This document shows, in pieces, positions 14,729 through 23,393 of a DNA stretch of 64,000 nucleotides. The stretch is taken from NCBI GenBank assembly GCA_934573855.1, contig CAKTMF010000009.1, positions 1 to 64,000 on the forward strand, given 5' to 3'. Numbering within the stretch: position 1 is the stretch's first letter; every line of letters begins with the position of its first letter. A model generated the notes under the pieces. It saw only the letters and a list, made by a program, of their open reading frames with translations. It was not told the DNA's origin and searched no databases. The stretch comes from an uncultured Oscillospiraceae bacterium. Its GTDB lineage: Bacteria; Bacillota; Clostridia; Oscillospirales; Oscillospiraceae. The position numbers were made by a program, and so were the translations under genes.

Positions 14729-16360
14729 ATGTATACCGAGAAAAAGATATGGTTGGCACAGTCCGACAAAAACCTTTTCCTGCTGCCTCAAATGGCGAAC
14801 CGTCACGGCCTTGTCGCGGGCGCGACCGGCACCGGTAAGACCATCACCATGAAGGTCATGGCCGAGTCCTTCTCCGATATGGGCGTTCCCGTGTTCCTTC
14901 AGGACATCAAGGGCGACCTGAGCGGCATGTGCCAGCCCGGCGCCGAGAGCGACGATATGCGCCGCCGCGTAGAACGCTTCGGTATCGAGGGCTTTGAGTA
15001 CAAGTCCTATCCCACCCGCTTCTGGGACATCTTCGGCGAGCAGGGCCATCCCGTCCGCGTCGCCGTGTCCGAGATGGGCGCGACGCTCCTCGGCCGTCTC
15101 CTCGGCCTTACCGAGGTGCAGACCGGCGTTCTGAGCATAGTTTTCAAGGTCGCCGAGGATAACGACCTCCTCCTTGTGGACATCAAGGATCTGCGCGCCA
15201 TGCTCCAGTACGTCGGCGACAACAGGGCGGAGTTCACCACCATGTACGGCAATGTTTCCGCCGCGAGCGTGGGCGCTATCCAGCGCGCGCTCCTCCAGTT
15301 CGAGGAGGAGGGCGGCGAGCAGTTCTTCGGCGAACCCAGCCTTGACATAAAGGACTGGATGCGCACCGACGCCGACGGCCGCGGATACATCAACATCCTC
15401 AACAGCGTCCGCCTTATCCAAAGCCCCACCGTCTACGCGACCTTCCTCCTGTGGATGCTCACCGAGCTGTACGAGACCCTGCCCGAGGTCGGCGACCTCG
15501 ACAAGCCGCGCATGATATTCTTCTTTGACGAGGCGCACCTTCTCTTTGACGACGCGCCCAAGGCGCTGGTGCAGAAGATCGTCCAGATCGTAAAGCTCAT
15601 CCGTTCCAAGGGCGTGGGCGTGTACTTCATCACCCAGAGTCCCTCCGACATCCCCAACGACGTTCTCGCTCAGCTCTCCAACCGTGTGCAGCACGCACTG
15701 CGCGCCTACACCCCCGCCGAGCAGAAGTCTGTCAAGGCCGCGGCAAAGACCTTCCGCGTGAATCCCGCCTTCAAGACCGAGGACGCCATCATGGAGCTGG
15801 GCGTGGGCGAGGCCCTCGTGAGCTTCCTTGACGCGGACGGTATCCCCACGGTGTGCGAGCGGGCCTTCATCCTCCCGCCGCAGAGCCTCATGGGACCCGC
15901 GCCCGAGGCGAGGATCAAGAGTCTTATCGCCTCCAGCGAGTTCGAGATAAAGTACCGCGAGACGATAGACAGAGAGTCCGCCTACGAGATCATCACGCGC
16001 GCTGCCGAGGAGCTTGAGCGCACCAGAGCCGAGGAGGCCGCCGCGGAGGCAGCCGAAAAGCAGCGCCTCAAGGAGGAAGCCGCCGCCGAAAAGCAGCGCC
16101 TCAAGGAAGAGGCGGCCGCGGCCAAGGCAGCCGAGAAGGAAAAGAAAAGGAAACAGAAGGTCGCAAAGCAGGCGACGAACGCCGCGGCGTCCTCCGTCGC
16201 CAACGCAGTTACGACCAACTTTGTAAACTCCGTCACCGGCGGCAGGACCACCAGTGCCGCCACCATCGCCAAGCGCGCTGCGACCAACGCCCTCAGATCC
16301 GTTGCCCGCAGCGGGGCAAACGCCCTCATCGGCGGCCTGTTCGGCGGCAAGAAAAAATAA
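14729..16360 (+). CDS. HerA-like ATPase, DUF853 family
   Basis: A 543-residue P-loop ATPase of the bacterial DUF853 (YjgR) group. Walker A is GATGTGKTIT (about residues 31-40) and Walker B is MIFFFDEAHLLF (about 260-272), then FITQSPSDIPNDVLAQLSNR with a sensor-like region and arginine. It is related to HerA/FtsK helicase-like motors; the function of DUF853 proteins is not settled. The C-terminal 120 residues are an Ala/Glu/Lys-rich coiled coil with repeated AEKQRLKEEAA units followed by an Ala/Ser/Asn-rich basic end (LFGGKKK). It has its own promoter and terminators and no NurA-like partner next to it. Confidence 0.9.
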   Translation: MYTEKKIWLAQSDKNLFLLPQMANRHGLVAGATGTGKTITMKVMAESFSDMGVPVFLQDIKGDLSGMCQPGAESDDMRRRVERFGIEGFEYKSYPTRFWDIFGEQGHPVRVAVSEMGATLLGRLLGLTEVQTGVLSIVFKVAEDNDLLLVDIKDLRAMLQYVGDNRAEFTTMYGNVSAASVGAIQRALLQFEEEGGEQFFGEPSLDIKDWMRTDADGRGYINILNSVRLIQSPTVYATFLLWMLTELYETLPEVGDLDKPRMIFFFDEAHLLFDDAPKALVQKIVQIVKLIRSKGVGVYFITQSPSDIPNDVLAQLSNRVQHALRAYTPAEQKSVKAAAKTFRVNPAFKTEDAIMELGVGEALVSFLDADGIPTVCERAFILPPQSLMGPAPEARIKSLIASSEFEIKYRETIDRESAYEIITRAAEELERTRAEEAAAEAAEKQRLKEEAAAEKQRLKEEAAAAKAAEKEKKRKQKVAKQATNAAASSVANAVTTNFVNSVTGGRTTSAATIAKRAATNALRSVARSGANALIGGLFGGKKK

Positions 16361-16374
16361 TAATGTGATGTGAA

Positions 16375-16404
16375 ATCCCGGACGCTCTGCGTCCGGGATA
16401 TTTT
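16375..16404 (+). terminator. Rho-independent terminator after the HerA-like gene
   Basis: A perfect 10-bp stem ATCCCGGACG / CGTCCGGGAT, loop CTCTG, followed by ATTTTC. Confidence 0.85.
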
Positions 16405-16424
16405 CATCGCTGAGGGACAGACGA

Positions 16425-16457
16425 AAAAACGGCACGGAGCAAGTCCGTACCGTTTTT
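16425..16457. terminator. Bidirectional terminator between convergent genes
   Basis: AAAAACGGCACGGA and TCCGTACCGTTTTT form a 14-bp stem with one mismatch. It serves the minus-strand gene ending at 16470 and backs up the plus-strand terminator at 16375. Confidence 0.8.
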
Positions 16458-16469
16458 GCTTAGTGTGTG

Positions 16470-16796
16470 TTACGCGGGTTCAAAGCTCTTGCCGACCTCG
16501 CTGCCCTGCGCGTCGTATTCCACGTTCTCCATTATCGCGGGGTCGACGCGGCTGCGCTTTTTGATGATGAGTCCCTCGCCCTGCACGTTGAACACCCATA
16601 TCTTGTAGCCGGGGAACTGCGGGTCGGGCTTCTGGAAAACGCCTGTCTTGTTCAGACGGCAGAACTTCTCCCTGCCCTCCGCGGTGTCCAGCAGGTCGCC
16701 GGGGCCGCTGTAATACAGCTCGTCCTTGTACGCTTCCTCCTTGAACTTCTCCCAGTCGGCGTCGTCGACCTTCATAACATCGTTGGGTTCTATCAT
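16470..16796 (-). CDS. Conserved-looking small hypothetical protein
   Basis: A 108-residue soluble, acidic protein starting MIEPNDVMKVDDADWEKFKE. The middle reads CRLNKTGVFQKPDPQFPGYK and then IWVFNVQGEGLIIKKRSRVD. No transmembrane segment, signal peptide or catalytic motif is visible and I do not recognise the family. It has AGGAG before the ATG and a possible promoter just upstream (TTGCGC, 17 bp, TATTTT on the minus strand, partly within the gap after the ABC-F gene). It is probably real given codon use, ribosome binding site and its own terminator. Confidence 0.65.
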   Translation of the reverse strand: MIEPNDVMKVDDADWEKFKEEAYKDELYYSGPGDLLDTAEGREKFCRLNKTGVFQKPDPQFPGYKIWVFNVQGEGLIIKKRSRVDPAIMENVEYDAQGSEVGKSFEPA

Positions 16797-16868
16797 AATA
16801 TATTCTCCTGCGTATTCAAGTATTTGACATTAAAATACCATATCCCGCGCAAAAGCGCAAGCGGTTCG

Positions 16869-18467
16869 TCACTCGGCGCGCTCCTCCGCGATGTGCATGT
16901 ACTCGTCGTAGGTGCAGCGGCGGTCGATGATACCGTCGTCGGTTATTTCGATTATGCGGTTCGCGACGGTTTCGGTGAGCTGGTGGTCGTGGCAGGAGAA
17001 GATGATATTGTGCTTGAAGGCCTCCATGCCGCTGTTGAGCGCCGCGATACTCTCAAGGTCGAGATGGTTGGTGGGCTGGTCGAACACGAGGAAGTTCGCG
17101 CCGGAGAGCATCATTTTGCTGAGCATGCAGCGGACCTTTTCGCCGCCGGAGAGGACCTTGACGGGCTTATACACGTCGTCGCCGGAGAAGAGCATTCGTC
17201 CGAGGAAGGTGCGCAGATAGCTCTCCCGCTTATCGGCGGAGAACTGGCGCATCCAGTCGATGAGGTCGTAGTCGCAGCCGTCGAAGTAGCTGTTGTGGTC
17301 CTTGGGGAAATAGGCGGGCTGTATCGACGCGCCCCATTTCACGCTGCCGATGTCCGGCTCCTCCTCGCCCATGATGATCTTGCAGAGCATGGTGACGGCA
17401 AGCTCGTTTTTGCCGATGAGGGCTATCTTGTCGTCCTTGCCGACGATGAAGCTGACGTTGTTGAGTAGCTTCACGCCGTCGACGCTCTTTGAGACCTCGG
17501 TGACGAAAAGACGGTCCTTGCCCGGCTCGCGCTCGGCCTTGAAGCCGACCCACGGATAGCGCCGCCCGGAGGCGGGCAGCTCCTCCACGGTGATCTTGTC
17601 GAGCAGCTTGCGGCGGGAGGTGGCCTGACGGGATTTGGATTTGTTGGCGGAGAAGCGCGCGATGAAGGTCTGCAGCTCCTGTATCTTCTGTTCGGCCTTC
17701 TTGTTCTGGTCGCGGATGAGCTTTTGTATGAGCTGGCTGGATTCGTACCAGAAATCGTAGTTGCCGACGTACATCTTTATCTTGCCGTAGTCGATGTCGA
17801 CGATGTGGGTGCAGACGTTGTTGAGAAAGTAGCGGTCATGGCTCACGACCAGCACCGTTCCCTCGTAATCCATCAGGAAGTCCTCGAGCCAGACCACGGA
17901 GCTGAGGTCGAGGTTGTTCGTCGGCTCGTCCAGCAGTATCACATCCGGGTGGCCGAAGAGCGCCTGAGCCAGCAGCACCTTGACCTTGAGCCGGGGGTCG
18001 ATGTCGCGCATGAGGCTCTGGTGCAGGCTGACGTCCACGCCAAGCCCCTGCAGAATGCGCCCCGCGTCGCTCTCGGCCTCCCAGCCGCCAAGCTCAGCGA
18101 ACTCCTCCTCAAGCTCCGCCGCCCGGATACCGTCCTCGTCGGAAAAGTCGGGCTTGTCGTAGATGGCGTCCTTTTCCTTGCCGCATTCGTAGAGCCGCTC
18201 GTTGCCCATGATGACGGTGTCGAGCACAGGGTATTCGTCGTAGAGGCTCTGGTTCTGCTTGAGGACGGACATGCGTTTTTTGGGGGCGAGGACGACGCTG
18301 CCGGAGGTAGGTTCGAGCTCGCCGGAGAGGATCTTGATGAATGTCGATTTGCCCGCGCCGTTCGCGCCGATTATGCCGTAGCAGTTCCCGGCGGTAAACT
18401 GCAGGTCGACCCTGGAGAAAAGCACGGTCGGGCCGAACTGGATGGAGAGGTCGTTTACTGTAAGCAT
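16869..18467 (-). CDS. ABC-F family ATPase (YbiT-like)
   Basis: A 532-residue protein with two ABC cassettes and no membrane domain. The first Walker A is GANGAGKST (about residues 36-44), with Walker B VILLDEPTNNLDL. The second cassette has the degenerate Walker A-like IGKNELAVTML, signature KVLSGGEKVRCML and FLVFDQPTNHLDL. The linker (about 240-300) is charged and helical. This layout, including the degenerate second P-loop and the missing LSGG in the first cassette, resembles the YbiT branch. ABC-F proteins act on ribosomes as translation factors or antibiotic protection; this branch is usually housekeeping. Confidence 0.92.
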   Translation of the reverse strand: MLTVNDLSIQFGPTVLFSRVDLQFTAGNCYGIIGANGAGKSTFIKILSGELEPTSGSVVLAPKKRMSVLKQNQSLYDEYPVLDTVIMGNERLYECGKEKDAIYDKPDFSDEDGIRAAELEEEFAELGGWEAESDAGRILQGLGVDVSLHQSLMRDIDPRLKVKVLLAQALFGHPDVILLDEPTNNLDLSSVVWLEDFLMDYEGTVLVVSHDRYFLNNVCTHIVDIDYGKIKMYVGNYDFWYESSQLIQKLIRDQNKKAEQKIQELQTFIARFSANKSKSRQATSRRKLLDKITVEELPASGRRYPWVGFKAEREPGKDRLFVTEVSKSVDGVKLLNNVSFIVGKDDKIALIGKNELAVTMLCKIIMGEEEPDIGSVKWGASIQPAYFPKDHNSYFDGCDYDLIDWMRQFSADKRESYLRTFLGRMLFSGDDVYKPVKVLSGGEKVRCMLSKMMLSGANFLVFDQPTNHLDLESIAALNSGMEAFKHNIIFSCHDHQLTETVANRIIEITDDGIIDRRCTYDEYMHIAEERAE

Positions 18468-18548
18468 ATATGTACTCCTTGTTGGTTTCAGCTCATTTTA
18501 ACACATATCGGGATGAATTAACAGAGCTTTTTCCTGCACTATGTACAG

Positions 18549-18577
18549 TTGCTTTTTTCCGCGCCGTATCGTATAAT
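18549..18577 (+). promoter_or_regulatory. Sigma-A promoter of the MATE gene
   Basis: TTGCTT (18549-18554), 17-bp spacer, perfect TATAAT (18572-18577). It ends 27 bases before the start codon. Confidence 0.8.
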
Positions 18578-18604
18578 ACGCAGAGCAAAAAGGGGAGAAA
18601 AATA

Positions 18605-19990
18605 ATGAATTTCAGAAAATTTATCGGTGACCGGGCATTTTACAGCAAGCTTTTCGGCGTGATGTTCCCGGTACTCGTCCAGAATATAATCACGAACTTC
18701 GTGAGCCTTCTTGACAACATCATGGTCGGGCAGGTGGGTACCGAACCCATGTCCGGCGTCGCCATCGTCAACCAGCTCATCTTTGTTTTCAACCTGTGCA
18801 TATTCGGCGGTATCGCCGGTGCGGGTATTTTTACGGCCCAGTTCTACGGCAAGAACGACCACAAAGGCGTCCGCGACACCTTCCGCGCGAAGCTTTATAT
18901 CGTCCTCTCGGCCTTTGTCATTTTCCTTGCGGTGTTCCTTGCGGGCGGCGAAAGGCTCATAAGCTTCTTCCTTCACGAGGGAGGGGAGGCGCTCGACCTC
19001 GACGCAACTCTCGGCCACGGCAAAGAATATCTCGCCGTCATGCTCTTCCAGCTGCTGCCCTTCGCGGTAATGCAGGCCTACGGAAGCACCCTGCGCGAGA
19101 CAGGAGAGACCGTGCTGCCCATGAAGGCGGGCATTACGGCGGTCTTTGTGAATCTCGTTTTCAACTGGATACTTATCTTCGGCAAGCTCGGCGCGCCGGC
19201 AATGGGCGTCGTCGGCGCGGCCATCGCGACGGTCATCTCCCGCTTTGTCGAGTGCGGGATCATCGTCATCTACACCCACCGCCACAGCGACAGACACAAG
19301 TTCATCGTCGGAGCCTACCGCTCTCTGAAGATACCCGCGAGCCTTGCGAACCAGATATTCGTCAAGGGACTGCCTCTCCTCGCGAACGAGGTGCTTTGGT
19401 CGAGCGGCATGACTGCCATGAGCCAGTGCTACTCCATGCGCGGGCTTGAGGTCGTCTCCGCGGTGAACATCTCAAGCACGGTGTCGAATCTCTTCTTCTG
19501 CGCGTTCTTCGCCATGGGTACGACGATCTCCATCATCGTCGGTCAGCTCCTCGGAGCGGGTGAGCTCGAGCGCGCCGTGGACGAGGACAGAAAGCTCATT
19601 TTCTTCGCCGTTGCGCTCTGCGTTGCGGTCGGCGCGGTCATGGCCGTGCTTGCCCCCATCATACCGCAGATATACAACACAACGGACAACGTAAAGCATA
19701 TAGCCTCCGAGCTGCTGCTCGTCAGCGCCATCATGATGCCCTTCAACGCCTTCTGCAATTCCTGTTACTTTACCCTGCGCTCGGGCGGCAAGACGGTGAT
19801 CACCTTTATCTTCGACAGCTTCTTCATGTGGACGGTCTGCGTGCCTCTCGCGTTCTATATCTCCCGCTTCACCGCGCTGCCCATTCTTGAAATGTTCATC
19901 ATCATCCAGGCCACTGACCTCATCAAATGCGTTATCGGCTACATCATGGTCAAAAACAGAAAGTGGGTCAACAATCTGGTCACGGAATGA
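18605..19990 (+). CDS. MATE-family efflux transporter
   Basis: A 461-residue, twelve-span protein of the multidrug and toxin extrusion family (NorM/DinF-like). The N-terminus reads LFGVMFPVLVQNIITNFVSL, then LDNIMVGQVGTEPMSGVAIV, the standard span 1-2 pattern, and GAGIFTAQFYGKND is the typical span 3-4 motif. The ATG at 18605 is preceded by AGGGGAG; a longer open frame upstream would swallow the promoter and is rejected. Such pumps use sodium or proton gradients; the substrate cannot be read from the sequence. A strong terminator follows at 20031. Confidence 0.93.
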   Translation: MNFRKFIGDRAFYSKLFGVMFPVLVQNIITNFVSLLDNIMVGQVGTEPMSGVAIVNQLIFVFNLCIFGGIAGAGIFTAQFYGKNDHKGVRDTFRAKLYIVLSAFVIFLAVFLAGGERLISFFLHEGGEALDLDATLGHGKEYLAVMLFQLLPFAVMQAYGSTLRETGETVLPMKAGITAVFVNLVFNWILIFGKLGAPAMGVVGAAIATVISRFVECGIIVIYTHRHSDRHKFIVGAYRSLKIPASLANQIFVKGLPLLANEVLWSSGMTAMSQCYSMRGLEVVSAVNISSTVSNLFFCAFFAMGTTISIIVGQLLGAGELERAVDEDRKLIFFAVALCVAVGAVMAVLAPIIPQIYNTTDNVKHIASELLLVSAIMMPFNAFCNSCYFTLRSGGKTVITFIFDSFFMWTVCVPLAFYISRFTALPILEMFIIIQATDLIKCVIGYIMVKNRKWVNNLVTE

Positions 19991-19993
19991 TTT

Positions 19994-20019
19994 GATTATG
20001 TAAACTGAATTATGTAAAA
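19994..20019 (+). repeat. Two tandem TTATGTAAAC-type units
   Basis: TTATGTAAAC at 19996-20005 followed by TTATGTAAAA at 20010-20019, immediately after the MATE stop codon. A third copy lies inverted on the other side of the terminator (20088-20097). Confidence 0.75.
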
Positions 20020-20030
20020 TCAAAATAAGA

Positions 20031-20077
20031 TATAAAAAGGACGGTCGCCGTACATCGCGGAGACCGTCCTTTTTATA
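20031..20077. terminator. Bidirectional terminator between MATE and sdaAA
   Basis: A perfect 16-bp stem TATAAAAAGGACGGTC / GACCGTCCTTTTTATA with a 15-base loop between convergent genes. T-runs are present on both strands. Confidence 0.9.
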
Positions 20078-20104
20078 TGTTGAATGGGTTTACATAATGT
20101 GGAT

Positions 20105-20989
20105 TCAGCTTTCCTTTTTTCCGAAAAGACCGTCACGGAAGCGTACCGCGGTGGGACTTGCGGCAATGCCTCCGCGTCCGGTCTCCCGCAGCTCAGCGGG
20201 GAGGGAGAGACCCACATCGCGCATGGCGTCGATGACCTCGTCCGCGGGTATCTTAGAGCAGATCCCCGCGAGCGCCATGTCGGCGGCGGAGAGCGCGTTC
20301 ATCGCGCCGATGGCGTTGCGCTTAACGCACGGGACCTCCACAAGCCCGGCCACAGGGTCGCACACAAGGCCCATCAGGTTTTTGAGCGCGATAGCCACGG
20401 CGTTCGCCATCTGCGTGTTGTCCCCGCCGTGGAGGAATACCAGCGCCGCGGCGGCCATTGCGGACGCGGAGCCTATCTCGGCCTGACAGCCGCACTCCGC
20501 GCCGGAAGTGGAGGCACGCGAGGCGATCACGCCGCCGAAGCCGCAGGTCACGAACAGCGCCTTGATAAGCTCGTCGTCCGCCGTGCCGAATCTTTTCGCA
20601 TACGGGAGCAGCACGGCCGGAAGAACGCCGCACGAGCCCGCGGTGGGCGCGGCCACGATACGGTGCATGCAAGCGTTGCACTCGCCCATGCGCAGCGCGG
20701 CGGAGATTATCTCGCCGATAAATTCGCCGCCTATGCTGCCGCCGGAGCGGGCGTAGACGTGCATGCGCTCGCCGTCGCCGCCGACAAGGCCGCTCCGGGA
20801 GAGCTGCCCTGCGTCATACGAGGCGTCTGCCTCGCGCATGGCGGAGAGCCGCCCGGACATACGCTGCCACGCTTCGTCGGTGCCGACGCCGAACTCCTCG
20901 CAATAGGAGCGCATGACCAGCTCCCAGATGGGGAGCCGCTGCCTTTCGCTCTCGGAAAGGAGGGCTTCGACGGAGATGAAGATATTCAT
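20105..20989 (-). CDS. sdaAA: L-serine dehydratase, iron-sulfur alpha subunit
   Basis: A 294-residue alpha chain of the Firmicutes two-subunit L-serine ammonia-lyase, which deaminates serine to pyruvate with a [4Fe-4S] cluster. Family motifs: RIVAAPTAGSCGVLPAVLLP, FVTCGFGGVIASRASTSGAE with CGCQAEIGSASAMAAAALV, and DPVAGLVEVPCVKRNAIGAM. Cysteines in SCGV, ECGC and EVPC are the cluster ligand candidates. The ATG at 20989 has GGAGG and overlaps the beta-subunit stop. The cluster is oxygen-labile, consistent with an anaerobe. The stop lies near a TTATGTAAAC copy (20088-20097). Confidence 0.95.
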   Translation of the reverse strand: MNIFISVEALLSESERQRLPIWELVMRSYCEEFGVGTDEAWQRMSGRLSAMREADASYDAGQLSRSGLVGGDGERMHVYARSGGSIGGEFIGEIISAALRMGECNACMHRIVAAPTAGSCGVLPAVLLPYAKRFGTADDELIKALFVTCGFGGVIASRASTSGAECGCQAEIGSASAMAAAALVFLHGGDNTQMANAVAIALKNLMGLVCDPVAGLVEVPCVKRNAIGAMNALSAADMALAGICSKIPADEVIDAMRDVGLSLPAELRETGRGGIAASPTAVRFRDGLFGKKES

Positions 20990-21660
20990 TTTCCGCCTCC
21001 TCTCTCGGGGTTGACGCATACGGCGTTGAGTATCCCGGGTATCTCTCTTATGCGCGACACCGTGGCGGGGTCTATCGGCGCGTCGCACTCGATGACCATT
21101 ATCGCGGTGCCGCCGCGTGAGCCGCGGTTCACCTGAAAGGTGCCGATGTTTATCTTCTCGTCCGCCAGCACGCGCGACACGTCGGCCACGCTGCCCGGCT
21201 GGTCGCTGTTTTTGACGATCAGCGTCGGAAGCTCGGCGGAAAAATTCAGCTTCATCCCGTTTATCTCGCGCACCTGGATACGTCCGCCGCCGATGGACGC
21301 GCCGACGATCTCCATGCGGCTGCCGTCGCCGCCGGTAAGCTTCAAAAGCGCGCTGTTCGGGTGCGCGCCGCGAAGCTGCGCGGTGAAGAACTCAAAGCTC
21401 ATCCCCGCCCTTTCGGCGTATTCAAAGCTCTGCGGGATGCGCTCGTCATCCGGGTCCATGCCCAGCAGCCCCGCGACAAGCGCGCGGTCGGTACCGTGTC
21501 CGCTGCCGGTGTCGGCAAAGGAGCCGTGAAGGTACAGCTCAGCGTGTACCGGCATCTCGCCGAGGAGTCGCCGCGCCACCTGCCCGATACGCACCGCGCC
21601 CGCGGTATGCGAGCTTGACGGGCCGACCATGACCGGTCCGATAAGATCGAAAATATCCAT
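20986..21660 (-). CDS. sdaAB: L-serine dehydratase, beta subunit with ACT domain
   Basis: A 224-residue beta chain. The N-terminal domain starts MDIFDLIGPVMVGPSSSHTA, the standard start, with HGSFADTGSGHGTD. The C-terminal 75 residues form an ACT domain (TLIVKNSDQPGSVADVSRVL) that in related enzymes binds serine. ATG 21660 has AAGGAGG; the longer upstream frame lacks family similarity. It is translated with sdaAA through a 4-base overlap. Confidence 0.95.
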   Translation of the reverse strand: MDIFDLIGPVMVGPSSSHTAGAVRIGQVARRLLGEMPVHAELYLHGSFADTGSGHGTDRALVAGLLGMDPDDERIPQSFEYAERAGMSFEFFTAQLRGAHPNSALLKLTGGDGSRMEIVGASIGGGRIQVREINGMKLNFSAELPTLIVKNSDQPGSVADVSRVLADEKINIGTFQVNRGSRGGTAIMVIECDAPIDPATVSRIREIPGILNAVCVNPERGGGK

Positions 21661-21722
21661 ACTGCCTCCTTGAGAGGTGATAACGGACTCATTATATCCG
21701 GCGCGCGGCGCTTTGGCAAGAC

Positions 21723-22445
21723 TCATACCTGCAAAAGCCGCTGCATTTCCCGCCGCAGCTGGTCGATAATGCGTTTTTCTATGCGGCTTATGTAGCTCTG
21801 GGATATGCCGAGGCTGTCGGCCACCTCCTTCTGGGTGTACTCCTTGCCGTCGGCAAGACCGAAGCGCAGCATTATTATCAGCCTCTCGCGCTCGTCGAGA
21901 GAGTTTATAGCCGACATGAGCATCTGCCTCTCGGCGTCGTCCTCAAGCTCCCGGTATGTCTCGTCCTCGTCCGTACCGAGTATGTCGGACAGAAGAAGCT
22001 CGTTCCCGTCCCAGTCGGTGTTGAGCGGCTCGTCGAAGCTCACCTCGGTCCGCTGGGCGTTTATCTTGCGCAGGTGCATGAGTATCTCGTTTTCAATGCA
22101 GCGCGAGGCATAGGTGGCGAGCTTGATATTTTTCCCGGAGTTGAAGGTGTTCACGGCCTTGATAAGCCCGATGGTGCCGATGGAGATAAGGTCCTCGATG
22201 TTGAGTCCCGTGTTTTCAAAGCGCTTGGCGATGTACACCACAAGGCGCAGATTATGCTCGATGAGGAGCCTTCGCGCCGCCTCATCACCGCTGTCGAGCG
22301 CGCCTATCGCCTTTTCCTCTCTTTCCTTTTCCAGCGGCGGCGGCAGGGTGTCGCTGCCGCCTATGTAAAAAACCGGCGGCGGCTCGATCCCGAGTATCGA
22401 GAGCAGACTGCTGCGTAAAAACAGGATTTGAGGTTTACATAACAT
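21723..22445 (-). CDS. sigE: RNA polymerase sporulation sigma factor SigE
   Basis: A 240-residue sigma-70 factor. A pro-sequence of about 25-30 residues (MLCKPQILFLRSSLLSILGI) precedes VFYIGGSDTLPPPL, where SigE is cut by SpoIIGA. Region 2 is LRLVVYIAKRFENTGLNIED followed by SIGTIGLIKAVNTFN and KLATYASRCIENEILMHLRK. Region 4 ends in QKEVADSLGISQSYISRIEK. SigE drives mother-cell transcription early in sporulation. The gene follows spoIIGA by 12 bases. Codons 2-5 of the gene are formed by the recurrent TTATGTAAACC motif. Confidence 0.95.
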   Translation of the reverse strand: MLCKPQILFLRSSLLSILGIEPPPVFYIGGSDTLPPPLEKEREEKAIGALDSGDEAARRLLIEHNLRLVVYIAKRFENTGLNIEDLISIGTIGLIKAVNTFNSGKNIKLATYASRCIENEILMHLRKINAQRTEVSFDEPLNTDWDGNELLLSDILGTDEDETYRELEDDAERQMLMSAINSLDERERLIIMLRFGLADGKEYTQKEVADSLGISQSYISRIEKRIIDQLRREMQRLLQV

Positions 22446-22457
22446 ACAAAACTCCTT

Positions 22458-23282
22458 TCAAACTATTCCGTCAAAGCCGTCGCCCGCGGCGGAGGCGGAC
22501 ACGGCCACAAGCACCTCCCTCTCGAGCCCTCCGTCGATGGTCAGCTCCTCCGGGCGGAATACCGGCAGCAGCCCCCGCACGCCGACGGCGGAAAAGGGGA
22601 TGAGACGGAATTTTCCCCGCAGCTCCGGCACGCTGTCGAGCGCTTCGAGCTGCGCCACAGGGTCGGGAAGGGCGAACAGCTCTGCGTTCGTGCCGAGTAT
22701 CGGGCGCAGCGCGTGGGGCGTGACTATCATCACGGCGGCGCCGGTCATTGGGTCGGAAAGCTCGTTGCCGTTATCAAGAAGCGCCATGAAGCGGCTCTCT
22801 CCGCCGAGAAAGCGCAGCACCACCTGTACTCTCGGCTTATCCGGCAGCACGGCGCGTGCGCGGAAAAGAAGCTCTGCCCCCGCGTAGCACAGGGCGAACG
22901 CCACCGCCAGCGCCCGCAGGGAAAAGGGCATATAGGCCCGCCCGTCCCATGAAATGCCGCTCGCCATGGAAATCGCCCACACAGCGCCTCCGAAGGCCGC
23001 CGACACCGCGAGAAATACCGCCGTGCACCTTACTCGCCGCCGCTCGCTCCCGTAGGCGATGACCCCCATGAGTGTCGCGCAGCTCAGCTTGCCCCAGCGT
23101 CCAGCCAGAAAGCCGAGTCCCGGCAGGAACACCGCCGCCGAGTATATCGCCCCGACGAGCGCCGCCGCAACATAGCGCGGCCTCTTGAGCCACAGCCCGC
23201 ATATCCGCGCCGATACAAGGCACAGAAGGTAGTCGATGATAAAATTCAGGACAAAGAGACTGTCTATGTAGATAACTTCCAT
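22458..23282 (-). CDS. spoIIGA: Sigma-E processing peptidase SpoIIGA
   Basis: A 274-residue membrane aspartic protease. It starts MEVIYIDSLFVLNFIIDYLL, the family's usual N-terminus, and has five hydrophobic segments up to about residue 145. The C-terminal protease domain carries the active-site motif ALLDNGNELSDPMTG. It cleaves pro-SigE in the mother cell when activated by SpoIIR. I chose ATG 23282 by family alignment; no clear Shine-Dalgarno precedes it, so initiation may be weak. It is the first gene of the spoIIG operon with sigE next. Confidence 0.93.
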   Translation of the reverse strand: MEVIYIDSLFVLNFIIDYLLCLVSARICGLWLKRPRYVAAALVGAIYSAAVFLPGLGFLAGRWGKLSCATLMGVIAYGSERRRVRCTAVFLAVSAAFGGAVWAISMASGISWDGRAYMPFSLRALAVAFALCYAGAELLFRARAVLPDKPRVQVVLRFLGGESRFMALLDNGNELSDPMTGAAVMIVTPHALRPILGTNAELFALPDPVAQLEALDSVPELRGKFRLIPFSAVGVRGLLPVFRPEELTIDGGLEREVLVAVSASAAGDGFDGIV

Positions 23283-23312
23283 AGAGAAAGTATAAGTCCG
23301 CGCCACTGCACA

Positions 23313-23337
23313 TTTTGTCATTTGGTAATTGTCAAAA
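23313..23337. promoter_or_regulatory. Two candidate Spo0A boxes upstream of spoIIGA
   Basis: TTTTGTCATTT (23313-23323) and ATTGTCAAAA (23328-23337) resemble the 0A box (TTGTCRAA) in tandem, 30-55 bases before the spoIIGA start. In Bacillus the spoIIG promoter is activated by Spo0A bound at tandem boxes. The second also serves as -35 of the divergent transporter gene, so this is only a candidate. Confidence 0.4.
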
Positions 23338-23357
23338 GGAAGATGTTGTGGTAAAAT
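23329..23357 (+). promoter_or_regulatory. Promoter of the DMT transporter gene
   Basis: TTGTCA (23329-23334), 17-bp spacer, TAAAAT (23352-23357), reading away from spoIIGA. Confidence 0.6.
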
Positions 23358-23393
23358 CAAATAAGTTATGATTTGATAGGGAGTATATCTGCA

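Noticed and set aside
16045..16120. Tandem repeat in the HerA-like gene tail as a phase-variable tract
   Set aside because: The repeat unit keeps the reading frame and forms a coiled coil; it would change length, not switch the gene.
14282..16435. A 717-codon open frame antisense to the HerA-like gene, and similar long antisense frames at 20084-21136, 32354-33658 and 35007-36464
   Set aside because: These arise from strong GC bias at codon third positions of real genes on the other strand; none shows a known domain.
16869..18467. Degenerate second P-loop (KNELAVTML) in the ABC-F protein as a sign of inactivation
   Set aside because: A similar degenerate P-loop is normal for the YbiT branch of ABC-F proteins.
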